Source: a bacterium
GTDB taxonomy: Bacteria; Sysuimicrobiota; Sysuimicrobiia; Sysuimicrobiales; Segetimicrobiaceae
DNA length: 64,000 nt
Assembly (NCBI GenBank): GCA_035307765.1
Contig: DATGHU010000015.1
Location: 15,663-79,662, forward strand
Reading direction: 5' to 3'
Shown: in pieces, positions 7,653 to 18,801 of the stretch
Layout of the letters: every line of letters starts with the position of its first letter
Numbering within the stretch: position 1 is the stretch's first letter
The notes under the pieces: generated by a model
What the model saw: the letters and a program-made list of their open reading frames with translations, nothing else
Databases searched by the model: none
What the model was told of the DNA's origin: nothing
Position numbers and translations under genes: made by a program

Positions 7653-10600
7653 GATTCGCAAGGTCATGGTGATCGGCTCCGGGCCGATCATCATCGGTCA
7701 GGCGGCGGAGTTCGACTACTCCGGCAGCCAGGCGTGCCGGTCGCTTTCCGAAGAGGGCGTGGAGGTGGTGTTGGTCAACAGCAACCCCGCCACGATCATG
7801 ACCGACGTGGACACCGCCGACCGCGTCTACATCGAACCGCTCACCGTGGAGTTCCTCACCAGGATCCTGGAACGCGAGCGCCCGCAGGGGCTGCTCGCCA
7901 CCCTGGGGGGGCAGACCGGCCTGAACCTCGCCGTGGGGCTGGCCGAGGCCGGCGTCCTCGAGTGGCTGGGGGTGCGCCTGCTCGGCACGCCGCTGGAGGC
8001 GATCCGCCGGGCCGAGGACCGGCAGCAGTTTCGCGATGCGATGACGGCCTGGGGGGAGCCGGTGCCGGAGAGCGTGGTGGTCCGGACGGTGCGCGACGCC
8101 TGCGAGTTCGCCGACCGCATCGGGTACCCCGTGGTCGTCCGCCCCGCCTACACCCTCGGGGGCACGGGGGGCGGCATCGCGCACGACCGCGCCGCCCTCG
8201 CGGAGATCGCCTCGCTCGGGATGGCCGCCAGCCGGATCGGGCAGGTCCTTGTCGAGCGCTCGCTGATCGGCTGGAAGGAGGTCGAGTACGAGGTGATGCG
8301 CGATCGCCTCGATACCTGCATCACCGTCTGCAACATGGAGAACCTCGACCCGATGGGTGTACACACCGGGGACAGCATCGTGATCGCCCCCAGCCAGACG
8401 TTGAGCGACCGGGAGTACCAGATGCTGCGCGGCGCGAGCCTGCGGATCATCCGCGGGCTCGGCATCGAGGGCGGGTGCAATATTCAATTCGCGCTCGACC
8501 CGCACAGCGCGCGGTACCATGTCATCGAGGTCAACCCTCGCGTCAGCCGGTCGAGCGCGCTGGCCAGCAAGGCCACCGGCTATCCGATCGCCCGCGTCGC
8601 CGCCAAGATCGCGCTGGGGCGCACGCTCGACGAGATCCCCAACGCGGTGACGGGGGTGACCCGGGCCAGCTTCGAGCCGGCGCTCGACTACGTCGTCCTC
8701 AAGATCCCCCGCTGGCCCTTCGACAAATTTGCCGGCATCGACCGACGGCTGGGGACCCAGATGAAGGCGACCGGCGAGACGATGGCGATCGGCCGGTCGG
8801 TGGAGGAGGTCCTCCTCAAGGCGCTGCGGTCGCTCGACCTGCGGACCGACGGCCTGCGTTATCCGCCGGCCTCGGGATGGGGGACGGAGGACGTGAGGCG
8901 GCGGATCGCCGAGCCCTGCGACGAGCGCCTCTTCGCCGTGGCGGAGGGGGCGCGCCGGGGAATGCTCCCGCAGGAGATCGCCGATCTCTCCGGGATCGAC
9001 CTGTTCTTCATCCACAAGATCGTCGGCCTGGTCGGGATGGAGGAGCGGCTGCGGGCCGACCGGGGGGGCGAGATCCTCCGCGAGGCCAAGGCCGTGGGGT
9101 TCGCCGACACCACGATCGCCGATCTGTGGGGGACGACCGAGGACGCGGTGCGGGAAGCCCGGCGTCGGCTCGCGATCCGGCCCGTCTACAAGGTCGTGGA
9201 CACCTGCGCCGGCGAGTTCCCGGCCGTGACGCCGTACTACTATTCGACCTACGCGCGCGAGGACGAGGTCCCCGACGGGGCGGGGCGGCGGGTGCTCGTC
9301 CTGGGGTCCGGGCCGATCCGGATCGGGCAAGGGATCGAGTTCGACTACTCCAGCGTGCACGCGGTGAAAGCGCTCCGCGCGGAGGGCCGGGAGGCCATCC
9401 TGGTCAACAACAACCCGGAGACGGTGAGCACCGACTTCGACGTCGCCAGCCGGCTGTACCTGGAGCCGCTGACGCTGGAGGACGTGCTGCACGTCGTCGA
9501 GCGCGAGCGGGCGGAGGGGGTGCTGGTGCAGGTGGGAGGCCAGACGGCGCTCAACCTCGCCGGCCCGCTGGCGCGCGCCGGGGTGCGGGTGCTCGGGACG
9601 GCCGTGGAGTCCCTCGACATCTCGGAGGACCGGGAGAAATTTCACGCGCTCCTCCACGCGCTGCGAATCCCGTGCCCCGCCGGCGGCGCGGCGCGGTCGG
9701 TGGAGGAAGGGGCGGCGATCGCCGCCCGCCTCGGGTACCCGCTGCTCGTCCGTCCCTCGTACGTGTTGGGGGGGCGGGGGATGCAGATCGTGGGCGCCGA
9801 GGACGAGTTGCTGCACTATCTCGCGCGCGCCTTCGCCGTCCACGACGCGCATCCCGTGCTGATCGACACGTACCTGGAGGGGTGCGAGGTCGAGGTCGAC
9901 GCCGTGAGCGACGGCGAGGGGCTCTACCTGCCGGGGGTGATGCAGCACATCGAGCGGGCCGGGGTGCACTCCGGCGATAGCCTGGCGGTGTTTCCCGCCC
10001 CGCAGGTGACCGCGGACGAGCAGGAGCAGATCGTCGCGCACACCCTGGCCATCGCCCGGGCGCTGGCCGTGCGTGGGTTTGTGAACATCCAGTTCGTGAT
10101 CAAGGAGGGGCGGGTCTACGTCCTGGAGGCGAACCTCCGCAGCAGCCGGACGGTCCCGTTTGTGAGCAAGGCCGCCGGCTCGCCGCTGGTGCCGATCGCG
10201 GTGCGGGTGATGTTGGGCGCTCGATTGGCCGACCTCGGATACCCGGGGGTGACCCTGCTGCCCCGGCCGGGGCGGGTCTCGGTGAAAGCCCCCGTGTTCA
10301 GCATGGAGAAGCTGCGCCAGGTCGACGTCCTTCTCGGGCCGGAGATGACCTCGACCGGGGAGGTGATGGGGCAGGACACCAGCCTGCCCGGGGCGCTGTA
10401 CCGCGCCCTCGTCGCCGCGGGCGTCACGGTGCCGATCCATCGGGCGATCCTGGCGAGCATCGCCGACCGGGACAAGCCGGGAGCGACCGTCCTCATTCGC
10501 CGGTTTGCGGAGTTGGGGTACGCCGTCTACGCCACCGACGAGACCGCCCGGTTCCTGGCCGACCACGGGGTGGCGGCCACCCGCGTGAGCAAGAACGGGG

Positions 10601-10839
10601 GCGAGCAGACGGCACTGCGGCTGATCCGCGAACAGGCGGTGAGCGTGGTGATCAACACCCCCACGCGCGGGAAGATCCCGGGGCGCGTCGGGTTTGCCCT
10701 CCGCCGCGCCGCGTTCGAGCGGCACCTTCCGTGCTTCACGTCGCTCGACACCGCCGGGGCGTTCCTCGACGTCGTCGAGGCCCTCGCGCACGGCCACATC
10801 CTCTCGCCGCAGGCCGCGATGGAGGTCTCCCCGCTCTAA
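7639..10839 (+). CDS. carB: Carbamoyl-phosphate synthase large subunit
   Basis: CarB uses two ATP, bicarbonate and ammonia from CarA to make carbamoyl phosphate. The 1066-residue product is full length. It has two homologous halves, each opening with a KVMVIGSGP or RVLVLGSGP-type biotin-carboxylase N-domain and an ATP-grasp domain. A C-terminal MGS-like regulatory domain follows (about residue 940 onward, with GATVLIRRFAELGYAVYATD). I chose ATG 7639 because it gives the standard N-terminus just before IRKVMVIGSGP. ATG 7594 would add 15 proline-rich residues. The start lies inside the end of carA (14-base overlap), which suggests translational coupling. Confidence 0.97.
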   Translation: MPPAEIRKVMVIGSGPIIIGQAAEFDYSGSQACRSLSEEGVEVVLVNSNPATIMTDVDTADRVYIEPLTVEFLTRILERERPQGLLATLGGQTGLNLAVGLAEAGVLEWLGVRLLGTPLEAIRRAEDRQQFRDAMTAWGEPVPESVVVRTVRDACEFADRIGYPVVVRPAYTLGGTGGGIAHDRAALAEIASLGMAASRIGQVLVERSLIGWKEVEYEVMRDRLDTCITVCNMENLDPMGVHTGDSIVIAPSQTLSDREYQMLRGASLRIIRGLGIEGGCNIQFALDPHSARYHVIEVNPRVSRSSALASKATGYPIARVAAKIALGRTLDEIPNAVTGVTRASFEPALDYVVLKIPRWPFDKFAGIDRRLGTQMKATGETMAIGRSVEEVLLKALRSLDLRTDGLRYPPASGWGTEDVRRRIAEPCDERLFAVAEGARRGMLPQEIADLSGIDLFFIHKIVGLVGMEERLRADRGGEILREAKAVGFADTTIADLWGTTEDAVREARRRLAIRPVYKVVDTCAGEFPAVTPYYYSTYAREDEVPDGAGRRVLVLGSGPIRIGQGIEFDYSSVHAVKALRAEGREAILVNNNPETVSTDFDVASRLYLEPLTLEDVLHVVERERAEGVLVQVGGQTALNLAGPLARAGVRVLGTAVESLDISEDREKFHALLHALRIPCPAGGAARSVEEGAAIAARLGYPLLVRPSYVLGGRGMQIVGAEDELLHYLARAFAVHDAHPVLIDTYLEGCEVEVDAVSDGEGLYLPGVMQHIERAGVHSGDSLAVFPAPQVTADEQEQIVAHTLAIARALAVRGFVNIQFVIKEGRVYVLEANLRSSRTVPFVSKAAGSPLVPIAVRVMLGARLADLGYPGVTLLPRPGRVSVKAPVFSMEKLRQVDVLLGPEMTSTGEVMGQDTSLPGALYRALVAAGVTVPIHRAILASIADRDKPGATVLIRRFAELGYAVYATDETARFLADHGVAATRVSKNGGEQTALRLIREQAVSVVINTPTRGKIPGRVGFALRRAAFERHLPCFTSLDTAGAFLDVVEALAHGHILSPQAAMEVSPL

Positions 10840-10872
10840 CCTCCGGGCGCGCCCTCAACCGGCCCGACCCGC

Positions 10873-10907
10873 TTGCAACTTTATACATCGCACAGTATAA
10901 TTATTCG
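10873..10907 (+). promoter_or_regulatory. argC operon promoter overlapped by tandem ArgR-like boxes
   Basis: TTGCAA (10873-10878), 17 bases, TATAAT (10896-10901), start near 10908. ARG-box-like sequences TGCAACTTTATACA (10874-10887) and AGTATAATTATTCG (10894-10907) are centred 20 bases apart and cover -35 and -10. The arrangement and the AT-rich core closely resemble the carA P2 region, supporting shared arginine control of carAB and argCJBDGHR. Confidence 0.65.
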
Positions 10908-10930
10908 AACTGGGCGGCGGGGTGATTGGG

Positions 10931-11977
10931 ATGGCGGCTCGGGTCAGCGTGATCGGCGCGTCAGGATACGGCGGCGCGGAGGCGGTGCGTCTCCTGGCGA
11001 CGCATCCGGAGATCCGGCTCGTCCACGTCACCGCCGAGACGCAGAAGGGCCGGCCGATCGCCGATCTCTACCCCAACCTGCGCGGGTTTGTCGATCTGAC
11101 CGCGGAGGCGCTGGATCCCACGGCGATCGGCGCGGAGTCCGACGTGGTCATCGTCTCGCTGCCGAGCGGGAAGGCGATGGCGGTCGTGCCCGAGCTGCTC
11201 GAGCGCGGGGCGAAGGTGATCGACGTCGCGGCGGACTTCCGGCTTCATGACCCGGCGCTCTATCCGGTGTGGTACAAGTTTACGCACGATGCGCCGCGCT
11301 ACCTGGCCGAGGCGGTCTACGGGCTGCCCGAGCTGCACCGCGCGGCGATCCGGACGGCCCGCCTCGTCGCCGACCCGGGGTGCTACCCGGCCGCCGCGCT
11401 CATCGCGCTGACCCCGCTGGTGCGCGCGGGCGCGGTGCGCCGCGAGGGGATCATCATCGACGCCAAGTCCGGGGTGTCCGGGGCCGGGCGCGGCGGGAAG
11501 TCCGGCGGGTACGGGTTTGCGGACACCAACGAGAACGTGCACGCCTACGGCGTCGCGGAACACAATCACACCGCGGAGATCGAACAGGAGCTGTCCGCCC
11601 AGGCGGGGGGGGAAGTCCGCGTCACCTTCGTGCCCCACCTGATCCCGATGACGCGGGGCATTCTCGTGACCGCGTACGCACCGCTCCGCCGGGCGCTGGG
11701 GACGGACGAGGCGCTGGGACTTTACCGCGCGGCCTATGCGGGAGAACCGTTCGTCCGCGTCCTGCCGGAGACGGCGCTGCCGGAGACCAAGGCCACGCTG
11801 GGGAGCAACTACTGCGATGTCGCCGTGCGCGTGGATTCCCGGGCGAACATGGCGGTGGCGATCGCGGTCCTCGACAACCTCGGCAAGGGTGCGGCCGGGC
11901 AGGCGGTCCAGAACCTGAACCTGATGCTGGGCCTGCCGGAGACCACCGGGCTCCGGGTCCCCGCGCTATTCCCGTAG
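10931..11977 (+). CDS. argC: N-acetyl-gamma-glutamyl-phosphate reductase
   Basis: ArgC reduces N-acetylglutamyl phosphate with NADPH, the third step of arginine synthesis. The 348-residue product shows the Rossmann motif VIGASGYGGAEAVRLL near its start and the catalytic Cys in VADPGCYPAA at about residue 152. The DAKSGVSGAGR and HNHTAEIEQEL patterns are also typical of the family. ATG 10931 is preceded by GGGGTGA at six-base spacing. GTG 10922, three codons upstream, is a weaker alternative. It is first in the argCJBDGHR cluster and sits 23 bases after the predicted transcription start. Confidence 0.96.
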   Translation: MAARVSVIGASGYGGAEAVRLLATHPEIRLVHVTAETQKGRPIADLYPNLRGFVDLTAEALDPTAIGAESDVVIVSLPSGKAMAVVPELLERGAKVIDVAADFRLHDPALYPVWYKFTHDAPRYLAEAVYGLPELHRAAIRTARLVADPGCYPAAALIALTPLVRAGAVRREGIIIDAKSGVSGAGRGGKSGGYGFADTNENVHAYGVAEHNHTAEIEQELSAQAGGEVRVTFVPHLIPMTRGILVTAYAPLRRALGTDEALGLYRAAYAGEPFVRVLPETALPETKATLGSNYCDVAVRVDSRANMAVAIAVLDNLGKGAAGQAVQNLNLMLGLPETTGLRVPALFP

Positions 11978-11991
11978 AGGAGGGACGGAAG

Positions 11992-13209
11992 ATGGCCGGA
12001 ACGGTGACGCGCTTGGTCCAGGGAGGGGTGACGTCGGCGCAGGGCTTCGTGGCCGCGGGGGTGCACTGCGGCATCAAGGCTCAGAAGAAGGACCTCGCGC
12101 TGGTCGTGTCGCGCGTCCCCGCGGCCGCGGCCGGGGTCTTCACCACCAACAAGGTCAAGGCGGCGCCCGTCGTGCTGGACATGGAGCGGATCCAATCCGG
12201 GCAGGGTCGAGCGGTGCTCCTGAACAGCGGCAACGCGAACGCCTGCACCGGCGAGCAGGGGATGCGGGACGCGCGGGAGATGGCCCGGCTGACCGCCGAG
12301 CACCTCGAGGTCGCCGAGGAGCTCGTGTACGTCTGCAGCACCGGCCCGATCGGCGTCCCCCTGCCGATGGACGCGATCCGGCGGGGGATCCCGGAGGCGG
12401 TGCGCCACCTGGGGGCGGACTGGCTGGCGACGGCGGAGGCGATCCTCACTACCGATACCGTACCGAAGACGGCCGCCGTCCAGGTCGCCCTCGGCTCGCA
12501 GCTGATTACGGTGGGCGGGATGACCAAGGGGGCGGGGATGATTCACCCGTTGATGGCGACGACGCTCACCGTGCTCACGACCGACGCCGCCGTGGCCCCA
12601 GCGGTGTTGCAGGGCGCGCTCCGCGTGGCGGTCGATCGATCGTACAACCGGATCACGGTGGATGGCGATCGCAGCACGAACGATACGATCCTGCTCTTTG
12701 CCAGCGGCGAGGCGGGGGCGGCGGAGATCACCGGCCCGGGGGAGGGATTGGACGCGTTTCAGGCGGCGCTCGACACCCTGACCGTGGGGCTGGCCAAGGC
12801 CATCGCCCGGGACGGGGAGGGGGCGACGAAGCTGATCGAGGTCGCGGTGGCGGGGGCGCAGAACGATGAGGACGCCCGCCGCGCGGCGTTCGCCGTGGCG
12901 AACTCGCCCTTGGTGAAGACCGCGATCCACGGCGCGGGGGCCAACTGGGGGCGGATCCTGGCCGCGGTGGGGTACTCCGGGGCCGACGTCCAACCCGAGC
13001 GCGTCACCGTCCGGATCGGCCCGGTGGTCGTCGCGGAGCGCGGCGCCGGGGTGGGCGGGCCCGAACGTATCGAGGCCGCCGGCGAGCACCTGGCCGGCGA
13101 GCACGTGCATCTGGGGGTCGACCTCGGTCTCGGGCGGGGAGAGGCAACCGTGTGGACCTGCGACCTGTCGGAGGAATACGTCAAGGAGAACGCCGGTGAC
13201 CTCTCCTAG
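11992..13209 (+). CDS. argJ: Bifunctional ornithine acetyltransferase / N-acetylglutamate synthase
   Basis: ArgJ transfers the acetyl group from N-acetylornithine to glutamate, recycling acetate in arginine synthesis. Bifunctional forms also use acetyl-CoA. The 405-residue precursor contains the self-cleavage region GGMTKGAGMIHPLMATT at about 178-194, where the chain is normally cut before the Thr after Met-Ala, giving alpha and beta chains. GAGGAGGGA precedes ATG 11992 at normal spacing, 14 bases after argC. The cleavage motif reads HPLMATT rather than the commoner APNMATM, but the Thr nucleophile is present. Whether it is mono- or bifunctional cannot be told from sequence. No separate argA is visible in this operon. 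Confidence 0.95.
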   Translation: MAGTVTRLVQGGVTSAQGFVAAGVHCGIKAQKKDLALVVSRVPAAAAGVFTTNKVKAAPVVLDMERIQSGQGRAVLLNSGNANACTGEQGMRDAREMARLTAEHLEVAEELVYVCSTGPIGVPLPMDAIRRGIPEAVRHLGADWLATAEAILTTDTVPKTAAVQVALGSQLITVGGMTKGAGMIHPLMATTLTVLTTDAAVAPAVLQGALRVAVDRSYNRITVDGDRSTNDTILLFASGEAGAAEITGPGEGLDAFQAALDTLTVGLAKAIARDGEGATKLIEVAVAGAQNDEDARRAAFAVANSPLVKTAIHGAGANWGRILAAVGYSGADVQPERVTVRIGPVVVAERGAGVGGPERIEAAGEHLAGEHVHLGVDLGLGRGEATVWTCDLSEEYVKENAGDLS

Positions 13210-14071
13210 GCTGTCCACCAGCGCCGTGGCCGAGCAGGGGGCGGTGATCGCCCGGGGGCTCCGCTATGTGAGCGCCTGGAAGGGGAAGACGGTGGTGGTC
13301 AAGTACGGAGGCAGCGTGCTCGACTCCGGCGGCGAGAGCACTGTGGGGAGGGATCTCTCCCTGCTCAAGGGGGCCGGGATCCATCCGGTCCTCGTCCACG
13401 GCGGCGGCCCCGAGATCACACGCCTGCTGGAGCGGCTCGGCAAGAAGTCCGAGTTCGTGCAGGGGCTGCGCGTGACCGACGCGGAGACCATGGACGTCGT
13501 GGAAATGGTCCTCGCCGGCCGCACGAACAAAGCGCTGGTCTCGATGATCATCCGCGAAGGCGGGCAGGCCGTCGGGCTCAGCGGGAAGGACGGGCGCCTG
13601 CTCGTGGCCCGCAAGCACGGCGGGGAGATCGACCTCGGCCAGGTCGGCGAGGTGCACGAGGTCCACCCCGACCTCGTGGTCCAGTTGAGCGACCAAGGGT
13701 ACATCCCCGTCGTCGCCTCGTTGGGGATCGGGGAGGACGGGACCACCTACAACCTCAACGCCGACACCGCGGCGGGGGCGCTGGCGGTGGCCCTGGGGGC
13801 GAGTAAATTCGTGCTGCTCACCGATGTGGAGGGGGTCTACCGGGACTACGATGGGACGCGCGAACTCATCTCCGAGCTCCACGCCGGGGAGGTCGACGCG
13901 CTGGTCGCGGACGGCACGATCAGCCGCGGCATGCTCCCGAAGATTGAGGCGTGCCTCGCCGCTATCCGCGGCGGCGTGCCCAGCGGCCACATCATCAACG
14001 GGGCGGTACGGCACGCGCTGCTGGTGGAGTTGTTCACCGAGCGGGGGATCGGCACGATGCTGCTCCCCTGA
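13196..14071 (+). CDS. argB: Acetylglutamate kinase
   Basis: ArgB phosphorylates N-acetylglutamate, usually the arginine-feedback step. The 291-residue product has the amino-acid kinase fold with KTVVVKYGGSVLD near residue 30, the VHGGGPEI glycine loop at about 68-75 and a TDVEGVYRD nucleotide-binding segment near 211. An N-terminal extension of about 25 residues before the first beta strand is of the type associated with arginine-sensitive hexameric kinases. GTG 13196 has AAGGAG seven bases upstream (13183-13188) and overlaps argJ by 14 bases. A 141-base gap with no recognisable feature follows before argD. Confidence 0.95.
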   Translation: MTSPRLSTSAVAEQGAVIARGLRYVSAWKGKTVVVKYGGSVLDSGGESTVGRDLSLLKGAGIHPVLVHGGGPEITRLLERLGKKSEFVQGLRVTDAETMDVVEMVLAGRTNKALVSMIIREGGQAVGLSGKDGRLLVARKHGGEIDLGQVGEVHEVHPDLVVQLSDQGYIPVVASLGIGEDGTTYNLNADTAAGALAVALGASKFVLLTDVEGVYRDYDGTRELISELHAGEVDALVADGTISRGMLPKIEACLAAIRGGVPSGHIINGAVRHALLVELFTERGIGTMLLP

Positions 14072-14212
14072 CCGCCCGGTTCGGATGCGGGTCCCGTCGC
14101 GGGGGAACGGTGCGGGGGGGTCATGGGGAGCGCGGACAGCGCGGGAGGCGATGGACGGCACGGCCCGTCGGGCAACGGATGGAACGCCATCACGTCTAGG
14201 GTGGGGTGAGAG

Positions 14213-15454
14213 ATGACGACACAGGAGACGATCGACCTCGCGGGACGCGTACTGTCGCCCAACTATCGCCGGCTGCCGGTCGCGTTCGTGGAGGGGCAGG
14301 GGATGCGGCTGTGGGACGCCGAGGGGAGAGAGTATCTCGATTTTGTCGCCGGCATCGCGGTCGACGTGCTCGGCCACTGCCACCCCCACCACGTCCGGGC
14401 GATCCAGCAGCAGGCGACGCGGCTGATCCACGTCAGCAACCTCTATCAGATCCCGCAGCAGGCCGAGCTCGGGGCCGCCCTCGTCGAGGTGACGGGGATC
14501 CCCCAGGGCCGGGTCTTCTTCTGCAACAGCGGGACCGAGGCCAGCGAAGCCGCCCTCAAGCTCGCGCGAAAGGCCGCACGCCAGACCTTCGGCCGCGATG
14601 CGTTCGAAATCATCGTCGCCGACCACGGGTTCCACGGGCGGACGATGGGGGCGCTTTCGGCGACGATGGTGCCCCGGTATCACGAGGGGTTCGAGCCGCT
14701 CGTGCCGGGGTTCGTGTCGGTTCCGTTCAACGATCTCGGCGCCGTGGAGCGCGCGATCACGTCCAAGACGGCCGCGGTGTTCATGGAGCCGGTCCAGGGC
14801 GAGGGCGGGATCAACCCCACCAGCGACGACTATCTGCGCGGGCTGCGGCGGCTGTGCGACGAGCGCAAGGTGTGGCTGATCCTCGACGAGGTGCAGACCG
14901 GGTTCGGCCGGACCGGCAAGTGGTTCGCCTACCAGCACGCGGGGATCACGCCGGACATCGTGACGCTGGCCAAGGGGATGGGCGGCGGGGTGCCGATCGG
15001 GGCGATCGTCGCGCGCGACGAGCTGGCGCGGGCGTTTCAGCCCGGCAGCCACGGCTCGACCTTTGCCGGCGGGCCGCTGGTCTGCGCGGCGGCGCTGGCC
15101 GTGGTGGCGGCGCTGCGCGAGGACAACCTCATCGAGCACAGCGCCGAGATGGGCGAATACCTGATGGCCGGGCTGCGGGCGATGCGGAAGACCCACCCGG
15201 AGATCACCGAGGTGCGCGGGCGCGGCCTGATGGTCGCGATCGGGTTGACCATCGCGTCGGAACCCGTGGTCGCGGCGTGCCTGGCGCGCGGGCTCCTCGT
15301 GAACAACGTCCAGCCCAAGGCGGTCCGGTTCGTCCCGCCCCTGATCGTGGAACGGGGGGACATCGACGAGGCGCTCCGGCTCCTCGATCAGGCACTGACC
15401 GCGGTCGACGCGGAGACCGGGAAGACGGCGGCCGGCCCCGCCCCGGGGAGGTGA
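14213..15454 (+). CDS. argD: Acetylornithine aminotransferase
   Basis: ArgD converts N-acetylglutamate semialdehyde to N-acetylornithine with glutamate as amino donor. It is a PLP-dependent class III aminotransferase of 413 residues. The cofactor-binding [14 protein letters not shown] lies near residue 105, the Asp-containing [14 protein letters not shown] near 222-235, and the Schiff-base Lys in [14 protein letters not shown] near 251. ATG 14213 is preceded by a GGTGAGAG-like site. Position between argB and argG supports ArgD over related 4-aminobutyrate or succinylornithine aminotransferases. Dual use for diaminopimelate is possible, as in other ArgD enzymes. Confidence 0.94.
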   Translation: MTTQETIDLAGRVLSPNYRRLPVAFVEGQGMRLWDAEGREYLDFVAGIAVDVLGHCHPHHVRAIQQQATRLIHVSNLYQIPQQAELGAALVEVTGIPQGRVFFCNSGTEASEAALKLARKAARQTFGRDAFEIIVADHGFHGRTMGALSATMVPRYHEGFEPLVPGFVSVPFNDLGAVERAITSKTAAVFMEPVQGEGGINPTSDDYLRGLRRLCDERKVWLILDEVQTGFGRTGKWFAYQHAGITPDIVTLAKGMGGGVPIGAIVARDELARAFQPGSHGSTFAGGPLVCAAALAVVAALREDNLIEHSAEMGEYLMAGLRAMRKTHPEITEVRGRGLMVAIGLTIASEPVVAACLARGLLVNNVQPKAVRFVPPLIVERGDIDEALRLLDQALTAVDAETGKTAAGPAPGR

Positions 15455-15459
15455 GGACC

Positions 15460-16737
<1,278 letters not shown>

Positions 16738-16738
16738 C

Positions 16739-18241
16739 GTGCCCGAGGCGCGGAAGGACCCCAACAACGACCCCGCGACGTCGCGGATGTGGGGCGGGCG
16801 CTTTCGCGGCGAGCTCGATCCGCAGATCGCCGCGTTCACCACCTCGCTGCCGTTCGACCAACGCCTGTACCGCGCCGACATCCTCGGCAGCATCGCGCAT
16901 GCCACGATGCTGGGGCGTTGCGGGATCCTTGGCGTTGAGGAGGCCGTGCAGATCGTCCGCGGCCTCAGGGAGATCCTCTCCGAAGTGGACGCCGGCCTCC
17001 TGCCGATCCAGGGGGCGGAGGACATTCACACGTTCGTGGAAGTCACGCTGCGCGCGCGGATCGGAGACGCCGCCCGGCGGCTCCACACCGCCCGCTCGCG
17101 GAACGACCAGGTGGCCACCGACCTCCGGCTCTACCTGAAGGCGGAGATCGTGAAGATCGTGGGGCGGACGGTGGCCCTGCAGCAGGTGCTGCTGGCGATG
17201 GCCGAGGCCCAGCCGTCGGTGATCATTCCCGGGTACACCCACATGCAGCGGGCGCAGCCCGTCCTCCTCGCGCATCACCTGCTGGCGTACGTCTGGATGC
17301 TGCATCGCGACGTGGGCCGCTTCCACGACACGTTCACCCGGACCGACGTCCTGCCCCTCGGCGCCGCGGCGCTGGCCGGCACGTCCTACCCGATCGACCC
17401 GCGGATGGTCGCGGCGCTCCTGGGATTCGCCCGGGTGGCCGAGAACAGCCTGGACGCCACGGCCGACCGGGACTTCGCCGTGGAGTTTGTGTCCGCGAGC
17501 GCCATGCTGATGATCCACTTGTCCCGGCTGGCGGCGGAAATCATTCTGTGGGCGACCGCGGAGTTCGGGTTCATCGAGCTGCTCGACACCATCAGCAGCG
17601 GCAGCTCCATCATGCCGCAGAAGAAGAATCCCGACGCGGCGGAATTGGTACGCGGGAAGGCCGGACGCGTGCTGGGCGATCTCGTCACCCTGCTGGCGAC
17701 GCTGCGGGGGCTCCCGCTCGCCTACAACAGCGATTTGCAGGAGGACAAGGAAGCGGTCTTCGACGCCGTGGACACGACCAACGCCAGCCTGCAGGCGATG
17801 GGGCTCATCCTGCATGGCGTGCGCATCAACGAGAAGGCGATCGCGGCGCGCCTGCGCGGCGGATTCATGGGCGCGACGGAGATCGCCGACGAGCTGGCGC
17901 GGCGCGGGATGCCGTTCCGGGACGCCCACGAACTGGTCGGCCGGATCGTGCTCTACGCACAGGAGCAGGAGCGGGAGCTGTGGGAGCTCACGCCCGAGGA
18001 ATACCGGCGGTTCAGCCCGCAGCTCGATGCCGCCGTCGTCGCGGCGACGACCCCGGCCGGGGCGGTCGCCCGCAAGCGATCCCCCGGGGGGACCGCGCCG
18101 GAGCGCGTCCGGGAGCAGGTTCAGGCCGTCCGCAGCGCCATCACCGAGAACCTCTCCTGGCTCGCCTCGCTCCCCGCCATCCCCGTGGAACGCGAGGCCG
18201 GTGCCGACATCCCGCCGGCCAAGCGGGGCCAGGGACGCTGA
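16739..18241 (+). CDS. argH: Argininosuccinate lyase
   Basis: ArgH splits argininosuccinate into arginine and fumarate. It is a 500-residue member of the fumarase/aspartase superfamily, with the N-terminal MWGGRF pattern at about residues 17-22 and HTARSRNDQVATDLR near 117-131. The superfamily signature GSSIMPQKKNPD lies near 294-305, in the loop that carries the catalytic Ser. GTG 16739 starts one base after the argG stop codon. The C-terminal part is about 35 residues longer and more basic than usual. argR follows after two bases, so the genes are certainly co-transcribed. Confidence 0.95.
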   Translation: MPEARKDPNNDPATSRMWGGRFRGELDPQIAAFTTSLPFDQRLYRADILGSIAHATMLGRCGILGVEEAVQIVRGLREILSEVDAGLLPIQGAEDIHTFVEVTLRARIGDAARRLHTARSRNDQVATDLRLYLKAEIVKIVGRTVALQQVLLAMAEAQPSVIIPGYTHMQRAQPVLLAHHLLAYVWMLHRDVGRFHDTFTRTDVLPLGAAALAGTSYPIDPRMVAALLGFARVAENSLDATADRDFAVEFVSASAMLMIHLSRLAAEIILWATAEFGFIELLDTISSGSSIMPQKKNPDAAELVRGKAGRVLGDLVTLLATLRGLPLAYNSDLQEDKEAVFDAVDTTNASLQAMGLILHGVRINEKAIAARLRGGFMGATEIADELARRGMPFRDAHELVGRIVLYAQEQERELWELTPEEYRRFSPQLDAAVVAATTPAGAVARKRSPGGTAPERVREQVQAVRSAITENLSWLASLPAIPVEREAGADIPPAKRGQGR

Positions 18242-18243
18242 CG

Positions 18244-18801
18244 ATGGCCGCGGGGCCCGCGCGGCGGACGCCCGGGCGATCCCGACAGCGCGGCGCGGCG
18301 GGGGCCCGGGCGCCGCGGGACGCCGGCCGGGCGGAGCGCGATCGGCGAATCCGGGAGATCATCGCCGATCGCCCGATCGGCACCCAGGAGGCACTCGCCG
18401 CCGCGCTGCGACGGCGGGGGCTGGCGGTGACCCAGGCCACCGTGTCCCGGGACATCCGCCGCCTCGGGTTGGTCAAAGCCCCCTCCGGCGAGGGGCCGCT
18501 CCGGTACGTGACCCCGGAGCGGCCGTCACCGGTCGACGTCTTGCGGCGGCTGCGGCACGCCGCGACCGAGTTCGTCCTCTCGCTCGATGCCGGGGAGGAT
18601 CTGGTGGTGGTCCGCACCTTGACGGGGCGCGCAAACGCCGTGGCCGCCGCGATGGACGAGATGCGATGGGACGATGTGGTCGGCACCATCGCCGGCGACG
18701 ACACGATCCTGGTCGTTCCCCGCCGCCGGCCGGCACGCGACCGGATCCTGACCCGGCTTCGTGCGCTGATCGCGGGCGGATCGATCGATCGGGCCCGGTG
18801 A
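18244..18801 (+). CDS. argR: Arginine repressor ArgR
   Basis: ArgR is a hexameric arginine-dependent repressor of arginine synthesis genes. The 185-residue product has a winged HTH at about 45-85 (QEALAAALRRRGLAVTQ, then ATVSRDIRRLGLVK) with the conserved Ser-Arg. The C-terminal oligomerisation/arginine-binding domain includes GTIAGDDTILVV, whose Asp pair binds arginine. It is about 35 residues longer than typical ArgR (about 150) because of an Arg/Ala/Pro-rich N-terminal tail. No in-frame start codon with a better site was found inside this tail. It closes the arg operon, and the ArgR-like boxes at carA and argC are its natural targets. Confidence 0.94.
   Translation: MAAGPARRTPGRSRQRGAAGARAPRDAGRAERDRRIREIIADRPIGTQEALAAALRRRGLAVTQATVSRDIRRLGLVKAPSGEGPLRYVTPERPSPVDVLRRLRHAATEFVLSLDAGEDLVVVRTLTGRANAVAAAMDEMRWDDVVGTIAGDDTILVVPRRRPARDRILTRLRALIAGGSIDRAR

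Noticed and set aside
7510-10797. Very long open frame (over 1000 codons) antisense to carB
   Set aside because: High-GC codon use leaves the complementary frame open. The protein has no domain, is dominated by Arg, His, Asp and Gly, and carB is certain. The same applies to long antisense frames at about 1.2-2.7, 13.2-15.5, 15.4-17.9, 25.4-27.3, 27.5-30.3, 42.3-45.3 and 59.9-62.8 kb.
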